In this document: one piece after another, positions 53,863 through 63,024 of the stretch
How positions within the stretch are numbered: the stretch's first letter is position 1
How the letters are laid out: the number at the start of each line of letters is the position of its first letter
Assembly: GCA_902826695.1 (NCBI GenBank)
Contig: CADEFU010000008.1
Location: 1 to 64,000 of the forward strand
Length of the DNA: 64,000 nucleotides
Origin: an uncultured Alphaproteobacteria bacterium
GTDB taxonomy: Bacteria; Pseudomonadota; Alphaproteobacteria; Micropepsales; Micropepsaceae
Direction: 5' to 3'
Translations under genes and position numbers: made by a program
The notes under the pieces: model-generated
What the model was told of the DNA's origin: nothing
What the model saw: only the letters and a program-made list of their open reading frames with translations
The model's database searches: none

Positions 53863-54939
53863 ATGTCGAAACGCCTTGACGCCGACGATCGCTGCCCGGT
53901 TCGTGATGGGCTTTTCATGCCGGCCGAGTGGGAGCCGCACGCGCGCACGTGGATGGCGTGGCCGTGCCGGTTGGAGCCTTGGGGGTCGACCGAGGGGCTG
54001 CTGCGCGCGCGACTGGGGCACGCGAATGTGGCGCGCGCCATCTCGGGATTCGAGAAAGTCACAATGGCGGTGCATCCGCGCGATGCCGACGAGGCGCGAT
54101 TGATGATGGGGCGCGGGGTCGAGTTCTTCGAAGTGCCAATCGATGATTCTTGGGCGCGCGATAGCGGGCCGATCTTCGTGATCGACGGGAAGGATCAAGT
54201 CGCGGGCGTGCACTGGCGCTTCAACGCGTGGGGCAACAAGTATCACGGATTCGAAGATGACGCGGCGTTCGGCGGGCGCGTGATCGAGGCCTTGGATATG
54301 CGCCGCTACGATGGGCCGATGGTGCTCGAGGGCGGTTCGATCTGTGTGGACGGGCAGGGGACCTTGATCACGACAGAGCAGTGTCTGCTCAATCCGAACC
54401 GCAACCCGAATTTGGATCGGCAACAGATCGAGGAGCGGCTCGCGCTCTATTTCGGTGTGACGAAGGTGATCTGGCTGGGCGAGGGGCTTGAGGACGACGA
54501 GACCGATGGACACGTCGATAACATCGCGTGTTTCGCATCTCCCGGGCGCGTGATGGTCTATGGTGCGCGCGAGAAGGGTGGCCTCAACGATAGGGTCATG
54601 CGCGACAACATCGCGCGGCTGAAAGCGACCCGCGACGCGCGGGGGCGGGAGCTTGAGATCATCGAGTTGCCAGAGCCCACGCGGCGCGAGCGGCATGACG
54701 GTCGCCGGCTCGACATGAGCTACATCAACTTCTACTTCGCGAACTACGGCATCGTGATGCCATCGTTCGACGATCCGATGGACGCGGTGACGCTCGAGAT
54801 CATGGAAAAGGCGTTTCCAGACCGGCGCATCGTGCAGGTTGAGGCGCTCGACATCGTCGAGGGTGGCGGCGGCATTCACTGCATCACGCAACAGCAGCCG
54901 GCGGGGCACGCGCTTTCACCGGAAGGATATCGCAGATGA
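53863..54939 (+). CDS. aguA: Agmatine deiminase
   Basis: A 358-residue agmatine deiminase of the pentein fold. FMPAEWEPHARTWMAWPCRL opens it, DDSWARDSGPIFVID holds the substrate-binding Asp/Arg residues, and the active site comprises GHVDNIACF with His and Asp, and GGGGIHCITQQQP with the nucleophile Cys at the end. It converts agmatine to N-carbamoylputrescine and ammonia. The ATG at 53863 fits the family N-terminus. The next gene, overlapping by four bases, encodes the following enzyme. Confidence 0.95.
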   Translation: MSKRLDADDRCPVRDGLFMPAEWEPHARTWMAWPCRLEPWGSTEGLLRARLGHANVARAISGFEKVTMAVHPRDADEARLMMGRGVEFFEVPIDDSWARDSGPIFVIDGKDQVAGVHWRFNAWGNKYHGFEDDAAFGGRVIEALDMRRYDGPMVLEGGSICVDGQGTLITTEQCLLNPNRNPNLDRQQIEERLALYFGVTKVIWLGEGLEDDETDGHVDNIACFASPGRVMVYGAREKGGLNDRVMRDNIARLKATRDARGRELEIIELPEPTRRERHDGRRLDMSYINFYFANYGIVMPSFDDPMDAVTLEIMEKAFPDRRIVQVEALDIVEGGGGIHCITQQQPAGHALSPEGYRR

Positions 54940-55808
54940 GGCAAGTTACTCTCGCAGCGACGCAGATGGCGTGCGGTCCGGATCGGGCGGCGAATGTCGC
55001 GAACGCTAAGAAGCTGGTACGTCAGGCGAAGGCGCAAGGCGCGCAGGTGATCTTGATCCAGGAACTGTTCGAGACGCCGTATTTCTGCAAGGACCAGTTG
55101 GCGAAGCACTTTGCGCTGGCTGAGCCGTTCGAGAGGAACGCGTTGATCGGCGAGTTCTCGGCCCTGGCAAAAGAGCTTGGCGTCGTGTTGCCGCTCTCAT
55201 TCTTCGAGCGGGCTAACAATGCGCACTTTAATTCGTTGGCGATGATCGACGCGGATGGGGCGGTGCTTGGACTTTACCGGAAGTCGCACATTCCGGACGG
55301 GCCGGGTTACCAGGAGAAGTTTTACTTCAACCCCGGGGACACCGGCTTCAAGGTTTGGCCGACGCGGTTTGGGAAGATTGGGGCGGCAATTTGCTGGGAC
55401 CAGTGGTTTCCGGAAGGAGCGCGTGCGATGGCGTTGATGGGGGCAGAAATTCTTTGCTATCCGACCGCGATCGGAACCGAGCCACCGCCGGCGCCGCCGG
55501 TCGATTCCTCCGCGCATTGGCGGCGGGTGATGCAGGGGCACGCGGGCGCGAACTATCTGCCGCTGATTGCGTCGAACCGGATTGGGCGCGAGGTTGGCGA
55601 GACGTGCGAGATCACGTTCTACGGCACGTCGTTTATCGCCGGGCCGACGGGTGAAATCTTGGCGGATGCGGGGCGCGACAAGGAAGCGGTGATCACGGCG
55701 ACGGTCGATCTCGATGCGATTGCGGCGGCGCGCAACTCATGGGGGCTGTTCCGGGACCGGCGGCCGGATCTCTATGGAACGCTGCAGTCGCTCGACGGCA
55801 AGGGTTAG
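54936..55808 (+). CDS. aguB: N-carbamoylputrescine amidase
   Basis: A 290-residue carbon-nitrogen hydrolase. The Glu-Lys-Cys triad is visible in LIQELFETPYFC, GLYRKSHIPDG and AAICWDQWFPEGARAM. The length and these segments match N-carbamoylputrescine amidases, which release putrescine, CO2 and ammonia. Coupled to aguA by an ATGA overlap, it completes the agmatine route to putrescine. Its stop overlaps that of the convergent dinB by four bases. Confidence 0.94.
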   Translation: MRQVTLAATQMACGPDRAANVANAKKLVRQAKAQGAQVILIQELFETPYFCKDQLAKHFALAEPFERNALIGEFSALAKELGVVLPLSFFERANNAHFNSLAMIDADGAVLGLYRKSHIPDGPGYQEKFYFNPGDTGFKVWPTRFGKIGAAICWDQWFPEGARAMALMGAEILCYPTAIGTEPPPAPPVDSSAHWRRVMQGHAGANYLPLIASNRIGREVGETCEITFYGTSFIAGPTGEILADAGRDKEAVITATVDLDAIAAARNSWGLFRDRRPDLYGTLQSLDGKG

Positions 55809-57058
55809 AGCGAACGGCCCTTCTTGATCGCGCTTGAGCCGAACTTTTCGCGGACCTTGTCCATGGCGCGCTCGGCGGCGTCTTTGCGTGCGCCCTTTTG
55901 ATCGAAGAGGTCCGCTTCGTCCGTCTTTTCGGCAGGCACGAGGTCGGCGAGGCCGATGCCGATCAAGCGGAAGCGTTTGCCCTTTGCTTCGGCTTTCAGG
56001 AGGTCGCTGCCGGTTTCGAACAGGCGGCGGGCTAGCTGTGTCGGGCGATCGAGTGTGTGACGGCGGCTGACAATTTTGAAGTCAGTGGTCTTCAGTTTCA
56101 GCTGAACGACGTTGCCGCCGAGTTCGGCTGCTTTGGCGCGGGCGGAGACCTTTTCGCAGAGTGCCCAGAGGATGCGCGCGAGTTGTTCCTTGTCGGCGAT
56201 GTCGTGTTCGAACGTGGTTTCGGCGGAAATGCCCTTCGCGGGGGCGCGGGGTTCGACGACACGGGTGTCGTCGGCGTTCGAGAGACGCCAGAGCCAGAGG
56301 CCGCTGGAACCGAAGTGAGCGCCGAGTTCCTTCGGGTTGCGGCGGCGCACGTCGCCGACCGTGAAAATGCCGTCGCGAGCGAGCGCGGCTGCGAACGCTT
56401 TACCGACGCCGGGGAGGAGTGTGACCGGGCGCTTGTCAAGGAAGCCGACCGCTTCGGTGCGGCCGATGATCGAGAAGCCGCGGGGCTTATCGAGGTCGGA
56501 GGCAACTTTGGCGAGGAATTTGTTGAACGATAGGCCGATCGAGACCGTGATCGCGATTTCGTCTTCGATGCGGCGGGCGAGGCGGGCGAGCGTTTGCGCT
56601 GGCGTGCACTTGTGCAGCCGCTCGGTGCCGGCGAGGTCGAGGAAGGCTTCGTCGAGCGACAGCGGCTCGACCAGCGGGGTGGTTTCGAGCATCAGCTGCC
56701 GGACTTCGCGGCCGACGCTCACGTATTTTTGCATGTTCGGTCGAACGACGACGGCGTTGGGGCAGGCGGCCAGCGCTTTGAACATCGGCATTGCCGACTT
56801 CACGCCGAATGTTCGGGCGACGTAGCAGGCAGCCGAGACGACCCCGCGCTTGCCACCACCGACGATCACAGGCTTGTCGGCGATGGCTGGGTTGTCGCGC
56901 TTTTCAATCGTTGCGTAGAATGCGTCGCAGTCGATGTGGGCCATCGAAAGGGTGGCGACTTCGGCGTGTTGGATCAGGCGCGGGCTTTTGCAGGCGGGGC
57001 AGCGGCGGGCGGTGTCTGCACCTTCAAGATTGAAGCAGTCGCGGCAGAGCGTGCTCAT
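55805..57058 (-). CDS. dinB: DNA polymerase IV, Y-family, with zinc-finger-like extension
   Basis: A 417-residue Y-family polymerase. The N-terminal 40 residues contain LCRDC and RRCPAC, a four-Cys zinc-finger-like extension found in alphaproteobacterial homologues. The polymerase begins MAHIDCDAFYATIEKRDNP (metal Asp), and SLDEAFLDL supplies the next two acidic residues; SIGLSFNKFLAKVASDLDKP and LPGVGKAFAAALARDGI (helix-hairpin-helix) follow. It performs translesion synthesis. The C-terminus does not end in a clear beta-clamp motif. The ATG at 57058 overlaps the ROK kinase stop (ATGA), so the two are coupled. I see no GTTC-N7-GTTC site near it. Confidence 0.94.
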   Translation of the reverse strand: MSTLCRDCFNLEGADTARRCPACKSPRLIQHAEVATLSMAHIDCDAFYATIEKRDNPAIADKPVIVGGGKRGVVSAACYVARTFGVKSAMPMFKALAACPNAVVVRPNMQKYVSVGREVRQLMLETTPLVEPLSLDEAFLDLAGTERLHKCTPAQTLARLARRIEDEIAITVSIGLSFNKFLAKVASDLDKPRGFSIIGRTEAVGFLDKRPVTLLPGVGKAFAAALARDGIFTVGDVRRRNPKELGAHFGSSGLWLWRLSNADDTRVVEPRAPAKGISAETTFEHDIADKEQLARILWALCEKVSARAKAAELGGNVVQLKLKTTDFKIVSRRHTLDRPTQLARRLFETGSDLLKAEAKGKRFRLIGIGLADLVPAEKTDEADLFDQKGARKDAAERAMDKVREKFGSSAIKKGRSL

Positions 57059-57951
57059 GGGTCGGGCCAAAGCCAGGCAGCGCCGCGCACGCCGCCGGAA
57101 TCGCCCCATCGGTTCTTGACGATTGGTGTCGAGATAGCGTCGGAGAAGGCATACTTGGCGAGCAGCGAAGGGACGTTCGCGTAAAGGCGGTCGAGGTTTG
57201 AAAGGCCGCCACCCAGAACGACGATATTGGGGTCGAGGATATTGATGAGGTGCGCGAGGGCTTTTGCGAGCCGCTCCTCGTAGTCCATGAGCGCACTCTC
57301 AGCGGCGACGCTCGTAGGCGCCTGCGCCGCAATCGCCATCGGCGCTAGCGTTTGGCCTGTTGCCTGCTTGAAATGCCCCGTCATCGCGGGGCCGGAAAGC
57401 CAGGTTTCGATGCACCCGGACTTGCCGCAGTAGCAAGGCGGCCCGCTCCTCTCGCTGTCGCCGGGCCAGGGGAGCGGGTTGTGTCCCCATTCGCCGGCGA
57501 TCGCGTTTGGGCCCGTCAGGACTTTGCCGTCCACGACGATGCCGCCACCGACGCCGGTGCCCAAGATCACGCCGAAGACGACGCGGTGATCTTTGCCCGC
57601 GCCGTCTGCAGCCTCGGAGAGGGCGAAGCAATTGGCGTCGTTGGCGATGCGGACTTGGCGGCCGAGGGCCGCTTCAAGATCGCGATCGAGCGGGCGACCG
57701 TTCAGCCAGGTGGAGTTCGCGTTCTTCACGAGGCCTGTGGCAGGTGAGATCGTGCCGGGGATGCCGATGCCGACGGTACATCGGCGTGCGAGTTTCTGCT
57801 CGGCGGAATCAACAAGCGTCTTGATCGTGCCGACGGTTGCCTCGTAGTTGCCGACGGGCGAAGAGGCCCGCTCACGCAGAGCGAAAGCGCCAGCCTCGTC
57901 GAGCGCCGCCACTTCGATTTTCGTGCCGCCGAGGTCTACGCCGATGCGCAT
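57055..57951 (-). CDS. ROK family sugar kinase (fructokinase-like)
   Basis: A 298-residue ROK kinase. The N-terminal phosphate loop IGVDLGGTKIEVAAL, the ATP-binding region VFGVILGTGVGGGIVVDGK and GEWGHNPLPWPGD with the catalytic Asp nearby, and the zinc motif C-Y-C-G-K-S-G-C-I-E-T are all present. Length and motifs fit fructokinase or N-acetylglucosamine kinase of the ROK family; the sugar is uncertain. The following dinB is coupled to it, and the HAD gene precedes it by one base. Confidence 0.9.
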   Translation of the reverse strand: MRIGVDLGGTKIEVAALDEAGAFALRERASSPVGNYEATVGTIKTLVDSAEQKLARRCTVGIGIPGTISPATGLVKNANSTWLNGRPLDRDLEAALGRQVRIANDANCFALSEAADGAGKDHRVVFGVILGTGVGGGIVVDGKVLTGPNAIAGEWGHNPLPWPGDSERSGPPCYCGKSGCIETWLSGPAMTGHFKQATGQTLAPMAIAAQAPTSVAAESALMDYEERLAKALAHLINILDPNIVVLGGGLSNLDRLYANVPSLLAKYAFSDAISTPIVKNRWGDSGGVRGAAWLWPDP

Positions 57952-57952
57952 C

Positions 57953-58576
57953 TCAGGCGGCTCCGATGACGCTCGCGATCCAGGTGGATGCTTGCGGCCA
58001 GTCGTCGATGCGGCCGTGGGCGTCAGGGCTGGCCGGCATCAGGCGGGCGAGACGCGGGTCGGCGATGAAGTGTAGGCGGTGGACGTGTGGGGTTTCCTTA
58101 GCGACCGAGGAGATGTTGGGCGGAAGGTCGTCGATGAATACGACGGGGTGGCTATGCGTGCCGATGATGTTGCGCACGACCGGTCCCTTGAGGCCTTTGC
58201 CCGCGATGACGGGGTAGGGCATGCCGTGCTCGTGCAGGTTTTCAATGCGGGCGTCGCGCGAGGTTTCGGGGACGTTTGACAGGATTACGATTTGCGCGTG
58301 GTGGCTGAGGCTCTGGAGCGCCGCTGCAGCGCCGGGGACGGGTTCGAGGTGGCGCGTGTCGCTGGCGAAAAAGTCGGCGATGAGTTTGGTCACGGCTTCG
58401 TCGGCGACGGGTTGGTTGGTGTCTTGGTGCTTGATGTTGCCGTGGATGCGGAACGAGCCGAGGTCGAGATAGCAGCGTTGCCGCACAAGGAAGCGTTCGA
58501 GGCCTGCAAGGAATTGCAGCAGCACCTCGTCGGCGTCGCAGATGATCAGCGGGCGGGTGGGGTCCAGCGTCACCAT
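57953..58576 (-). CDS. HAD family hydrolase
   Basis: A 207-residue HAD hydrolase. LIICDADEVLLQFL near the start is motif I (D-x-D), IVILSNVPETSRDAR is motif II with the Ser/Thr and Asn, and VVFIDDLPPNISSVAK is motif IV with the Asp pair. It therefore belongs to the phosphatase-type HAD proteins; substrate unknown. It overlaps the upstream DUF3572 gene by seven bases and precedes the ROK kinase by one base, so these genes and dinB form an operon. Confidence 0.9.
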   Translation of the reverse strand: MVTLDPTRPLIICDADEVLLQFLAGLERFLVRQRCYLDLGSFRIHGNIKHQDTNQPVADEAVTKLIADFFASDTRHLEPVPGAAAALQSLSHHAQIVILSNVPETSRDARIENLHEHGMPYPVIAGKGLKGPVVRNIIGTHSHPVVFIDDLPPNISSVAKETPHVHRLHFIADPRLARLMPASPDAHGRIDDWPQASTWIASVIGAA

Positions 58577-58845
58577 GCGCTCGATCCGTGCGGGTCTATG
58601 GCGGCGCAGGCGGTGAGGAGTTGGCCGGGTTTCAGCTTCTCTTCCTTCGAAAAATCTGTGGCGAGTGATTCGTCGCCGGCTACGAATCCGATAACTGCGG
58701 CGAGAATCGATTCGTCGCCGTGGCGCTCAAGCAAATCGTCCACGCCCAGGCCGCTGGCGGTTAAGAATCGCTGAATGTCCGCCGGGCGCTCAGACAGAAA
58801 CGTTAAGGCCCGTTCAGCCATTTGGAAGGCTAGCTCGCGTTTCAT
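58570..58845 (-). CDS. DUF3572 family protein
   Basis: A 91-residue alphaproteobacterial DUF3572 protein: KRELAFQMAERALTFLSERP and DIQRFLTASGLGVDDLLER are typical, and the acidic helical remainder matches the family length. Function is unknown, and the gene often lies beside DivK/PleD genes, as here. The ATG at 58845 is the start of the conserved part. It is the first gene of the DUF3572-HAD-ROK-dinB unit and is divergent from divK, 192 bp away. Confidence 0.85.
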   Translation of the reverse strand: MKRELAFQMAERALTFLSERPADIQRFLTASGLGVDDLLERHGDESILAAVIGFVAGDESLATDFSKEEKLKPGQLLTACAAIDPHGSSAW

Positions 58846-59037
58846 CAGCTTTTCTGCGGTCCTTTGTGTGCGCCTAGGGGGTGATTTTGCAGTGATTTCT
58901 TGCGGTTGCGGGCAAACCTTATTTAACATTATTCAGGTCAAATGAGGCGCGAAAGAAAAGGCTGTTCGCGCACTCGCGCTGACGGCCGCAATAAGGCAAA
59001 AAACGTGGGGCGCAAGAGCCTTCGTTCGGAGACGGAC

Positions 59038-59412
59038 ATGGACGCCAGGGCGAAGACGGTTCTGATCGTGGAAGACAATGAGCTCAATATGAAGCTCTTC
59101 CACGACCTTTTGGACGCGCATGGGTACAAGACCATCCAAACACGCGATGGGCTTGAGGCGCTTGACCTCGCGCGCAAGCACGTGCCCGATCTCATTTTGA
59201 TGGACATCCAGTTGCCGGAAGTCTCGGGCCTTGAAGTCACGAAGTGGCTCAAGGAAGACGATGGCTTGAAGCGTATTCCGGTTATCGCGGTCACCGCGTT
59301 TGCGATGAAGGGCGACGAGGAGAAGATCCGTCAGGGTGGTTGCGAAGCCTATATCTCGAAACCAATCTCGGTGATGCACTTCCTCGAAACGGTCCGCCGG
59401 TTCCTGGCCTAA
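59038..59412 (+). CDS. divK: Single-domain response regulator DivK
   Basis: A 124-residue receiver domain: acidic pair E12-D13, phosphoacceptor Asp56 in [10 protein letters not shown], Thr86 in AVTAF and Lys108 in YISKPI. It has no output domain. Sequence and position before pleD identify DivK, which in Caulobacter links PleC and DivJ kinases to cell polarity and CtrA activity through DivL. The start ATG 59038 yields the family N-terminus; a longer upstream frame begins in non-conserved Arg-rich residues. pleD starts 11 bp downstream. Confidence 0.93.
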   Translation: MDARAKTVLIVEDNELNMKLFHDLLDAHGYKTIQTRDGLEALDLARKHVPDLILMDIQLPEVSGLEVTKWLKEDDGLKRIPVIAVTAFAMKGDEEKIRQGGCEAYISKPISVMHFLETVRRFLA

Positions 59413-59423
59413 GGAATCGGATC

Positions 59424-60797
59424 ATGACCGCGCGTGTGCTCGTCGTTGACGATATTCCTGCGAACGTAAAGCTGCTTGAAGCAAAGTTGGGCGCCGAGTA
59501 TTTCGACGTCGTGACTGCGGGTTCAGGCCCCGAAGCGCTTTCGATCATAGAGAAAGAAAAGCCCGATATCGTCCTGCTCGACGTGATGATGCCGGGCATG
59601 GATGGGTTTGAGGTTTGCCGTCGGATCAAGACCAATCCGCTACTCTCGCATATTCCGGTTGTGATGGTGACCGCGCTCGACCAGGTGTCGGATCGCGTGC
59701 AAGGCCTGCAGGCCGGGGCCGATGATTTTCTGACGAAGCCGGTGAACGATATTGCGCTCTTTGCGCGCGTGCGCAGCCTTGTGCGTATCAAGACCATGGT
59801 GGACGAGCTTCGCCTGCGTCAGGCGACGGGCGAGAGCATGGGCTTGGTCGATGGAGGCATGAGCGTTCTCGACGAAGCGATCGCGCGTGGGCGCATTCTG
59901 ATCGTTGAGGATCGCGAGCAGAGCGCACAGCGGATGGCTGAGACGCTGGGGCAGGCGCACGATATCGAGATTGTGCCGCAGACGGTGGAAGCGGTCGTGC
60001 GCGCAAAGGGTGGCGACTTCGATCTCGTGATCAGTAGTCTGTCGCTCGACAAGCAAGACGGTTTGCGGTTCTGCGCAACGCTGCGCAGTCTGGATGCGAC
60101 GCGGCAGACGCCAATTCTTGCTATTGTGGACGAAGGCGACTTAAAGCGGTTGGTCCGGGCGCTTGACATCGGCGTGAACGACTATCTGATGCGCCCCGTT
60201 GAACGGCATGAGTTGGTCGCGCGCGTCAATACGCAACTGCGGCGCAAGCGTTTTACCGACAAGCTGAAGCACTCGCTGCAGCTGTCGCTTGAGATGGCGA
60301 TCACGGATCAGCTTACAGGGTTGTTCAATCGCCGTTACATGTCGCGCCATTTGGGCACGCTGATCGGCGATTCGACGGCGACGGGCAAGCCGGTGTCGTT
60401 CCTGATCATGGACATCGACTACTTCAAGCAGGTCAACGACACCTATGGCCACGACGTGGGCGACGAGGTGTTGCGCGAGTTTGCAAACCGAGTGTCGGCG
60501 AACGTGCGCGGGATCGACCTTGCATGTCGTTATGGCGGGGAAGAGTTCGTGGTCGTTATGCCGGACACGGATATGAACTTCGCCTACATGGTCGCCGAGC
60601 GTTTGCGTCAAGCGGTTGCCGACGCGCCGTTTCACATCTCGACCGAGCCGGGTCAGCTGCCGGTTACGATCTCGATCGGGGTCACGTGCTCGGAAGGGAC
60701 GAACGACACGGCTGAAGGCTTGCTCAAGCGTGCGGACAAGGCGCTCTACCGGGCAAAGCGCGACGGGCGCAATCGCGTCGTTGCGGACGCGGCTTAA
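59424..60797 (+). CDS. pleD: PleD-type response regulator diguanylate cyclase
   Basis: A 457-residue PleD. Receiver 1 has Asp53 in LLDVMMPGMD and Lys105 in FLTKPV. Receiver 2 (residues 156-275) is degenerate: the phosphoacceptor position reads DLVISSLSL, with no Asp. The GGDEF domain starts DQLTGLFNRRYM and has active-site GGEEF at 371-375. The product-inhibition site R-x-x-D is present as RGID (362-365). It makes c-di-GMP; in Caulobacter it is activated at the stalked pole by phosphorylation and dimerises through both receivers. Downstream is a bidirectional terminator. Confidence 0.95.
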   Translation: MTARVLVVDDIPANVKLLEAKLGAEYFDVVTAGSGPEALSIIEKEKPDIVLLDVMMPGMDGFEVCRRIKTNPLLSHIPVVMVTALDQVSDRVQGLQAGADDFLTKPVNDIALFARVRSLVRIKTMVDELRLRQATGESMGLVDGGMSVLDEAIARGRILIVEDREQSAQRMAETLGQAHDIEIVPQTVEAVVRAKGGDFDLVISSLSLDKQDGLRFCATLRSLDATRQTPILAIVDEGDLKRLVRALDIGVNDYLMRPVERHELVARVNTQLRRKRFTDKLKHSLQLSLEMAITDQLTGLFNRRYMSRHLGTLIGDSTATGKPVSFLIMDIDYFKQVNDTYGHDVGDEVLREFANRVSANVRGIDLACRYGGEEFVVVMPDTDMNFAYMVAERLRQAVADAPFHISTEPGQLPVTISIGVTCSEGTNDTAEGLLKRADKALYRAKRDGRNRVVADAA

Positions 60798-60806
60798 AAC
60801 GAAAAC

Positions 60807-60825
60807 GGGGCGCTCAAGGCGCCCC
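60807..60825. terminator. Bidirectional terminator between pleD and rpmG
   Basis: GGGGCGC TCAAG GCGCCCC forms a 7-bp stem with a five-base loop. Adenines precede it and ATTTC follows it, so it can serve pleD on the plus strand and rpmG on the minus strand. Confidence 0.75.
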
Positions 60826-60856
60826 ATTTCAAATCCCGATCAAAGGGTAAGAGTTC

Positions 60857-61024
60857 TTACTTGATCTTGCCTTCGACGTATTCGACGTGCTTGCGCACGA
60901 CGGGGTCGTACTTCTTGACCTTGAACTTGTCCGTCATGGTGCGCGAATTCTTCTTCGCGACGTAGAAGTGGCCGGTGCCGGCAGAGGAGTTCAGCCGGAT
61001 TTTGATCGTGGTGGGCTTCGCCAT
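60857..61024 (-). CDS. rpmG: 50S ribosomal protein L33
   Basis: A 55-residue protein, [20 protein letters not shown] at the start, then [20 protein letters not shown] and [14 protein letters not shown] at the end. This is the alphaproteobacterial L33 without the zinc-binding CxxC motifs, so it does not depend on zinc. It is part of the large ribosomal subunit near the E site. The gene is short and monocistronic, with the terminator at 60807-60825 after it. Confidence 0.96.
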   Translation of the reverse strand: MAKPTTIKIRLNSSAGTGHFYVAKKNSRTMTDKFKVKKYDPVVRKHVEYVEGKIK

Positions 61025-61087
61025 GGGTCAGCTCGAAAAGGTCGGTGTTCGAAAGAGCGCGAGAAGCTACTGATCCCTGCCCTTAAG

Positions 61088-62275
61088 TCAACCCGGCGAA
61101 GGGCCGTTTCCAGGGCGTGGAAAGGTCGCGGTCCTAAAGGCGATGACCGCTACCAAAGCGGCGGAAATCAGCCCCAAAACGACGGGGAGCCCGTGCGGGT
61201 TCCAAAGGTCCATGCCAATGCCCCCAAGCGTGGGGCCTACAAGGACGCCTATGGCGTAGAGGATTGCGAAGGCGGCATTGGCGGCCGCCAGTTCGCCGCC
61301 CCTGAAGTTTGAGCCCAGGTGGGCAAGACCGACAGCATAGAGGCCGGCGATGAAGCCGCCCCACACGAAGATCAGCGCCAGCGCTGCCGGACCTGCAGCA
61401 TTTGTCGCCGGCAGCAGGGCGGAGCCGACGATGCCCACCGAGCCGCAGAGGATCAGCACCCACCGGCGATCGATCTTGTCGGCGAGCCAGCCCAGCAATG
61501 GCACGAGCAGCATGTTGCCGAGGCCCAGGGCCGCCACGAGTAAGGTCGCATCCGCTTCGGGCGAGCCCAAGCGCACCGCATAAACGGTCAGGAAGGCGCC
61601 GGCGCAGGCTTCGATGGCGCCGTAGCCTAGGCCCGCGGCCGCGGCAGACGGCGAGCGCAGGACGAAGCCAAACATCGCGCGGGCGGGGGCGTGATCGACG
61701 GGTGGCACGACGCGGCGGGCCGCGAGCAGCGGGGCCATGGCGAGAAGCATGGCGGCCGCGCCGGCGACGAAGGGCGCCCAGCCCTGTGTGCCGAGGCTTT
61801 GAATGATGAGCGGACCGAGGGCGAAACCGCCGGAGAAGATCGAGGCATAGATCGCAACCAAGCGACCTCTGTTGGTGTCGGTCGCGATCTGGTTGATCCA
61901 GACCTCGCTGACGATGAATAAACCCTGCAACGCGCTGTTCAGGACAAAGCGAAGGACGAACCAAAGCACGAGTGCGTTCGTGGCGCCGAAGCTGACCAGG
62001 GCGGCGGCGGCAACAACGTAGCAGGCGGCGAGAAACTTCACTGTGCCAATGCGTGCGGCGAGGGCTGGAATGAACGGCGAGGCGATAATCATTGCGAGAG
62101 CGCCGAACGTGGCGTTGGCGCCGTTTAGCGTCGCGGAGACGCCGTTGCGCTCCAAGATCAGCGACAGTAGCGGCAGTGATAGGCCCATACCGACGCCGTT
62201 CGCGAACACGCAGGCATAGATCGCCGAAAGGCTCAGCCGCCGATCGCGTGCGCTTAGGGCTGCAACGTCAGCCAT
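61088..62275 (-). CDS. MFS transporter, YfcJ/sugar-efflux-like
   Basis: A 395-residue MFS protein with 12 predicted hydrophobic segments starting at about 17-40 (AIYACVFANGVGMGLSLPLL). The A-like motif between segments 2 and 3 is weak, and GWLADKIDRRWV is the corresponding one between segments 8 and 9. QGLFIVSEVWINQIATDTNRGR between segments 4 and 5 is a marker of the YfkF/YcaD-like group. Substrate is unknown. Its start lies inside the last eight codons-plus of the Nudix gene (overlap 62268-62275), so they are probably co-transcribed. Confidence 0.88.
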   Translation of the reverse strand: MADVAALSARDRRLSLSAIYACVFANGVGMGLSLPLLSLILERNGVSATLNGANATFGALAMIIASPFIPALAARIGTVKFLAACYVVAAAALVSFGATNALVLWFVLRFVLNSALQGLFIVSEVWINQIATDTNRGRLVAIYASIFSGGFALGPLIIQSLGTQGWAPFVAGAAAMLLAMAPLLAARRVVPPVDHAPARAMFGFVLRSPSAAAAGLGYGAIEACAGAFLTVYAVRLGSPEADATLLVAALGLGNMLLVPLLGWLADKIDRRWVLILCGSVGIVGSALLPATNAAGPAALALIFVWGGFIAGLYAVGLAHLGSNFRGGELAAANAAFAILYAIGVLVGPTLGGIGMDLWNPHGLPVVLGLISAALVAVIAFRTATFPRPGNGPSPG

Positions 62276-62927
62276 GCGCCTTGGCGAGCGGCTTGTTGCG
62301 GCGGTAACGAAAGAACGGCGCCTCGCGGACCGTGCCGTTCTCGGTGGCGGCGAGCTCGCTCAATATGAACTTCGTGACGTCGATCGCGGGCAGCGTTTGG
62401 GCATGATCGAGGGGGTACCAATCGAGCGCCGTCAGCTCGCCGTTGCTTTTGATTTCGCCCTCGACCTCTTCGCCGTCGGCCATGAAGAAGCGCGCGTGGA
62501 AACGTACGGGCGCCGAGGCAGGCGTTATCGCGCGGCCCAGGAAGCGCAAACGGTCGTGCGCGGGTGCTATGCCGCGAGCGGCAAAGTCCGCCCACGTTCC
62601 ATCTCGCAGCCCCGCGTCGCCGCGACCGGCGAGGATGAGGCCGGTTTCCTCGAAGGTTTCACGGATCGCTGCGGTGGCCAATCCGCGCGCCAGTGCCGGC
62701 GTGCAGCCGCCGCGCTCGCAAAGTTCGTTCAAGACTTGCGCGGACAGGTGGGAACTCGGCGCGACGGTCACGTCGCTTTTGTCGAGGCGGCCGCCGGGGA
62801 AGACGTAGGCTTCCGGGAACACCGCTTTGGCTGAGCGGCGGCCCATCAGAATTTGCGTCACGCCTTTGCGTCGCCGCACGAGGACGAGCGAGGCGGCGTG
62901 GCGCGGCTTTACGGGACGGACGGACAT
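62268..62927 (-). CDS. Nudix hydrolase with interrupted Nudix box
   Basis: A 219-residue Nudix-fold hydrolase. The box is split: PEAYVFPGGRLDKSD supplies the first Gly-Gly, and after about 40 residues AIRETFEETGLIL supplies R-E-x-x-E-E-x-G. This long insert is known in the ADP-ribose/CoA-pyrophosphatase-like Nudix19 group as I recall it. It probably hydrolyses a nucleoside diphosphate derivative. It overlaps the MFS gene start by eight bases. Confidence 0.87.
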   Translation of the reverse strand: MSVRPVKPRHAASLVLVRRRKGVTQILMGRRSAKAVFPEAYVFPGGRLDKSDVTVAPSSHLSAQVLNELCERGGCTPALARGLATAAIRETFEETGLILAGRGDAGLRDGTWADFAARGIAPAHDRLRFLGRAITPASAPVRFHARFFMADGEEVEGEIKSNGELTALDWYPLDHAQTLPAIDVTKFILSELAATENGTVREAPFFRYRRNKPLAKAHG

Positions 62928-62983
62928 GCATTGAACCGATGGCTTTGTTGGCTCTTTGAAGCATGCAGGGCGCTACAACGCAA

Positions 62984-63008
62984 ACGACCCGGCGTTGGGC
63001 CGGGTCGT
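62984..63008 (-). terminator. Hairpin downstream of the band-7 gene
   Basis: A 10-bp perfect stem, ACGACCCGGC with GCCGGGTCGT around GTTGG, lies 17 bases after the band-7 stop. On the minus strand it is followed by GTTTGCGTTG, only a weak T-run, so termination may be partial. Confidence 0.55.
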
Positions 63009-63024
63009 GTGCCATTCGGCTTTC

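Noticed and set aside
58846-59037. CtrA binding site in the divK promoter region
   Set aside because: A TTTAACATTATT stretch is present but the second TTAA half-site at seven bases is missing, so the TTAA-N7-TTAA form is not met.
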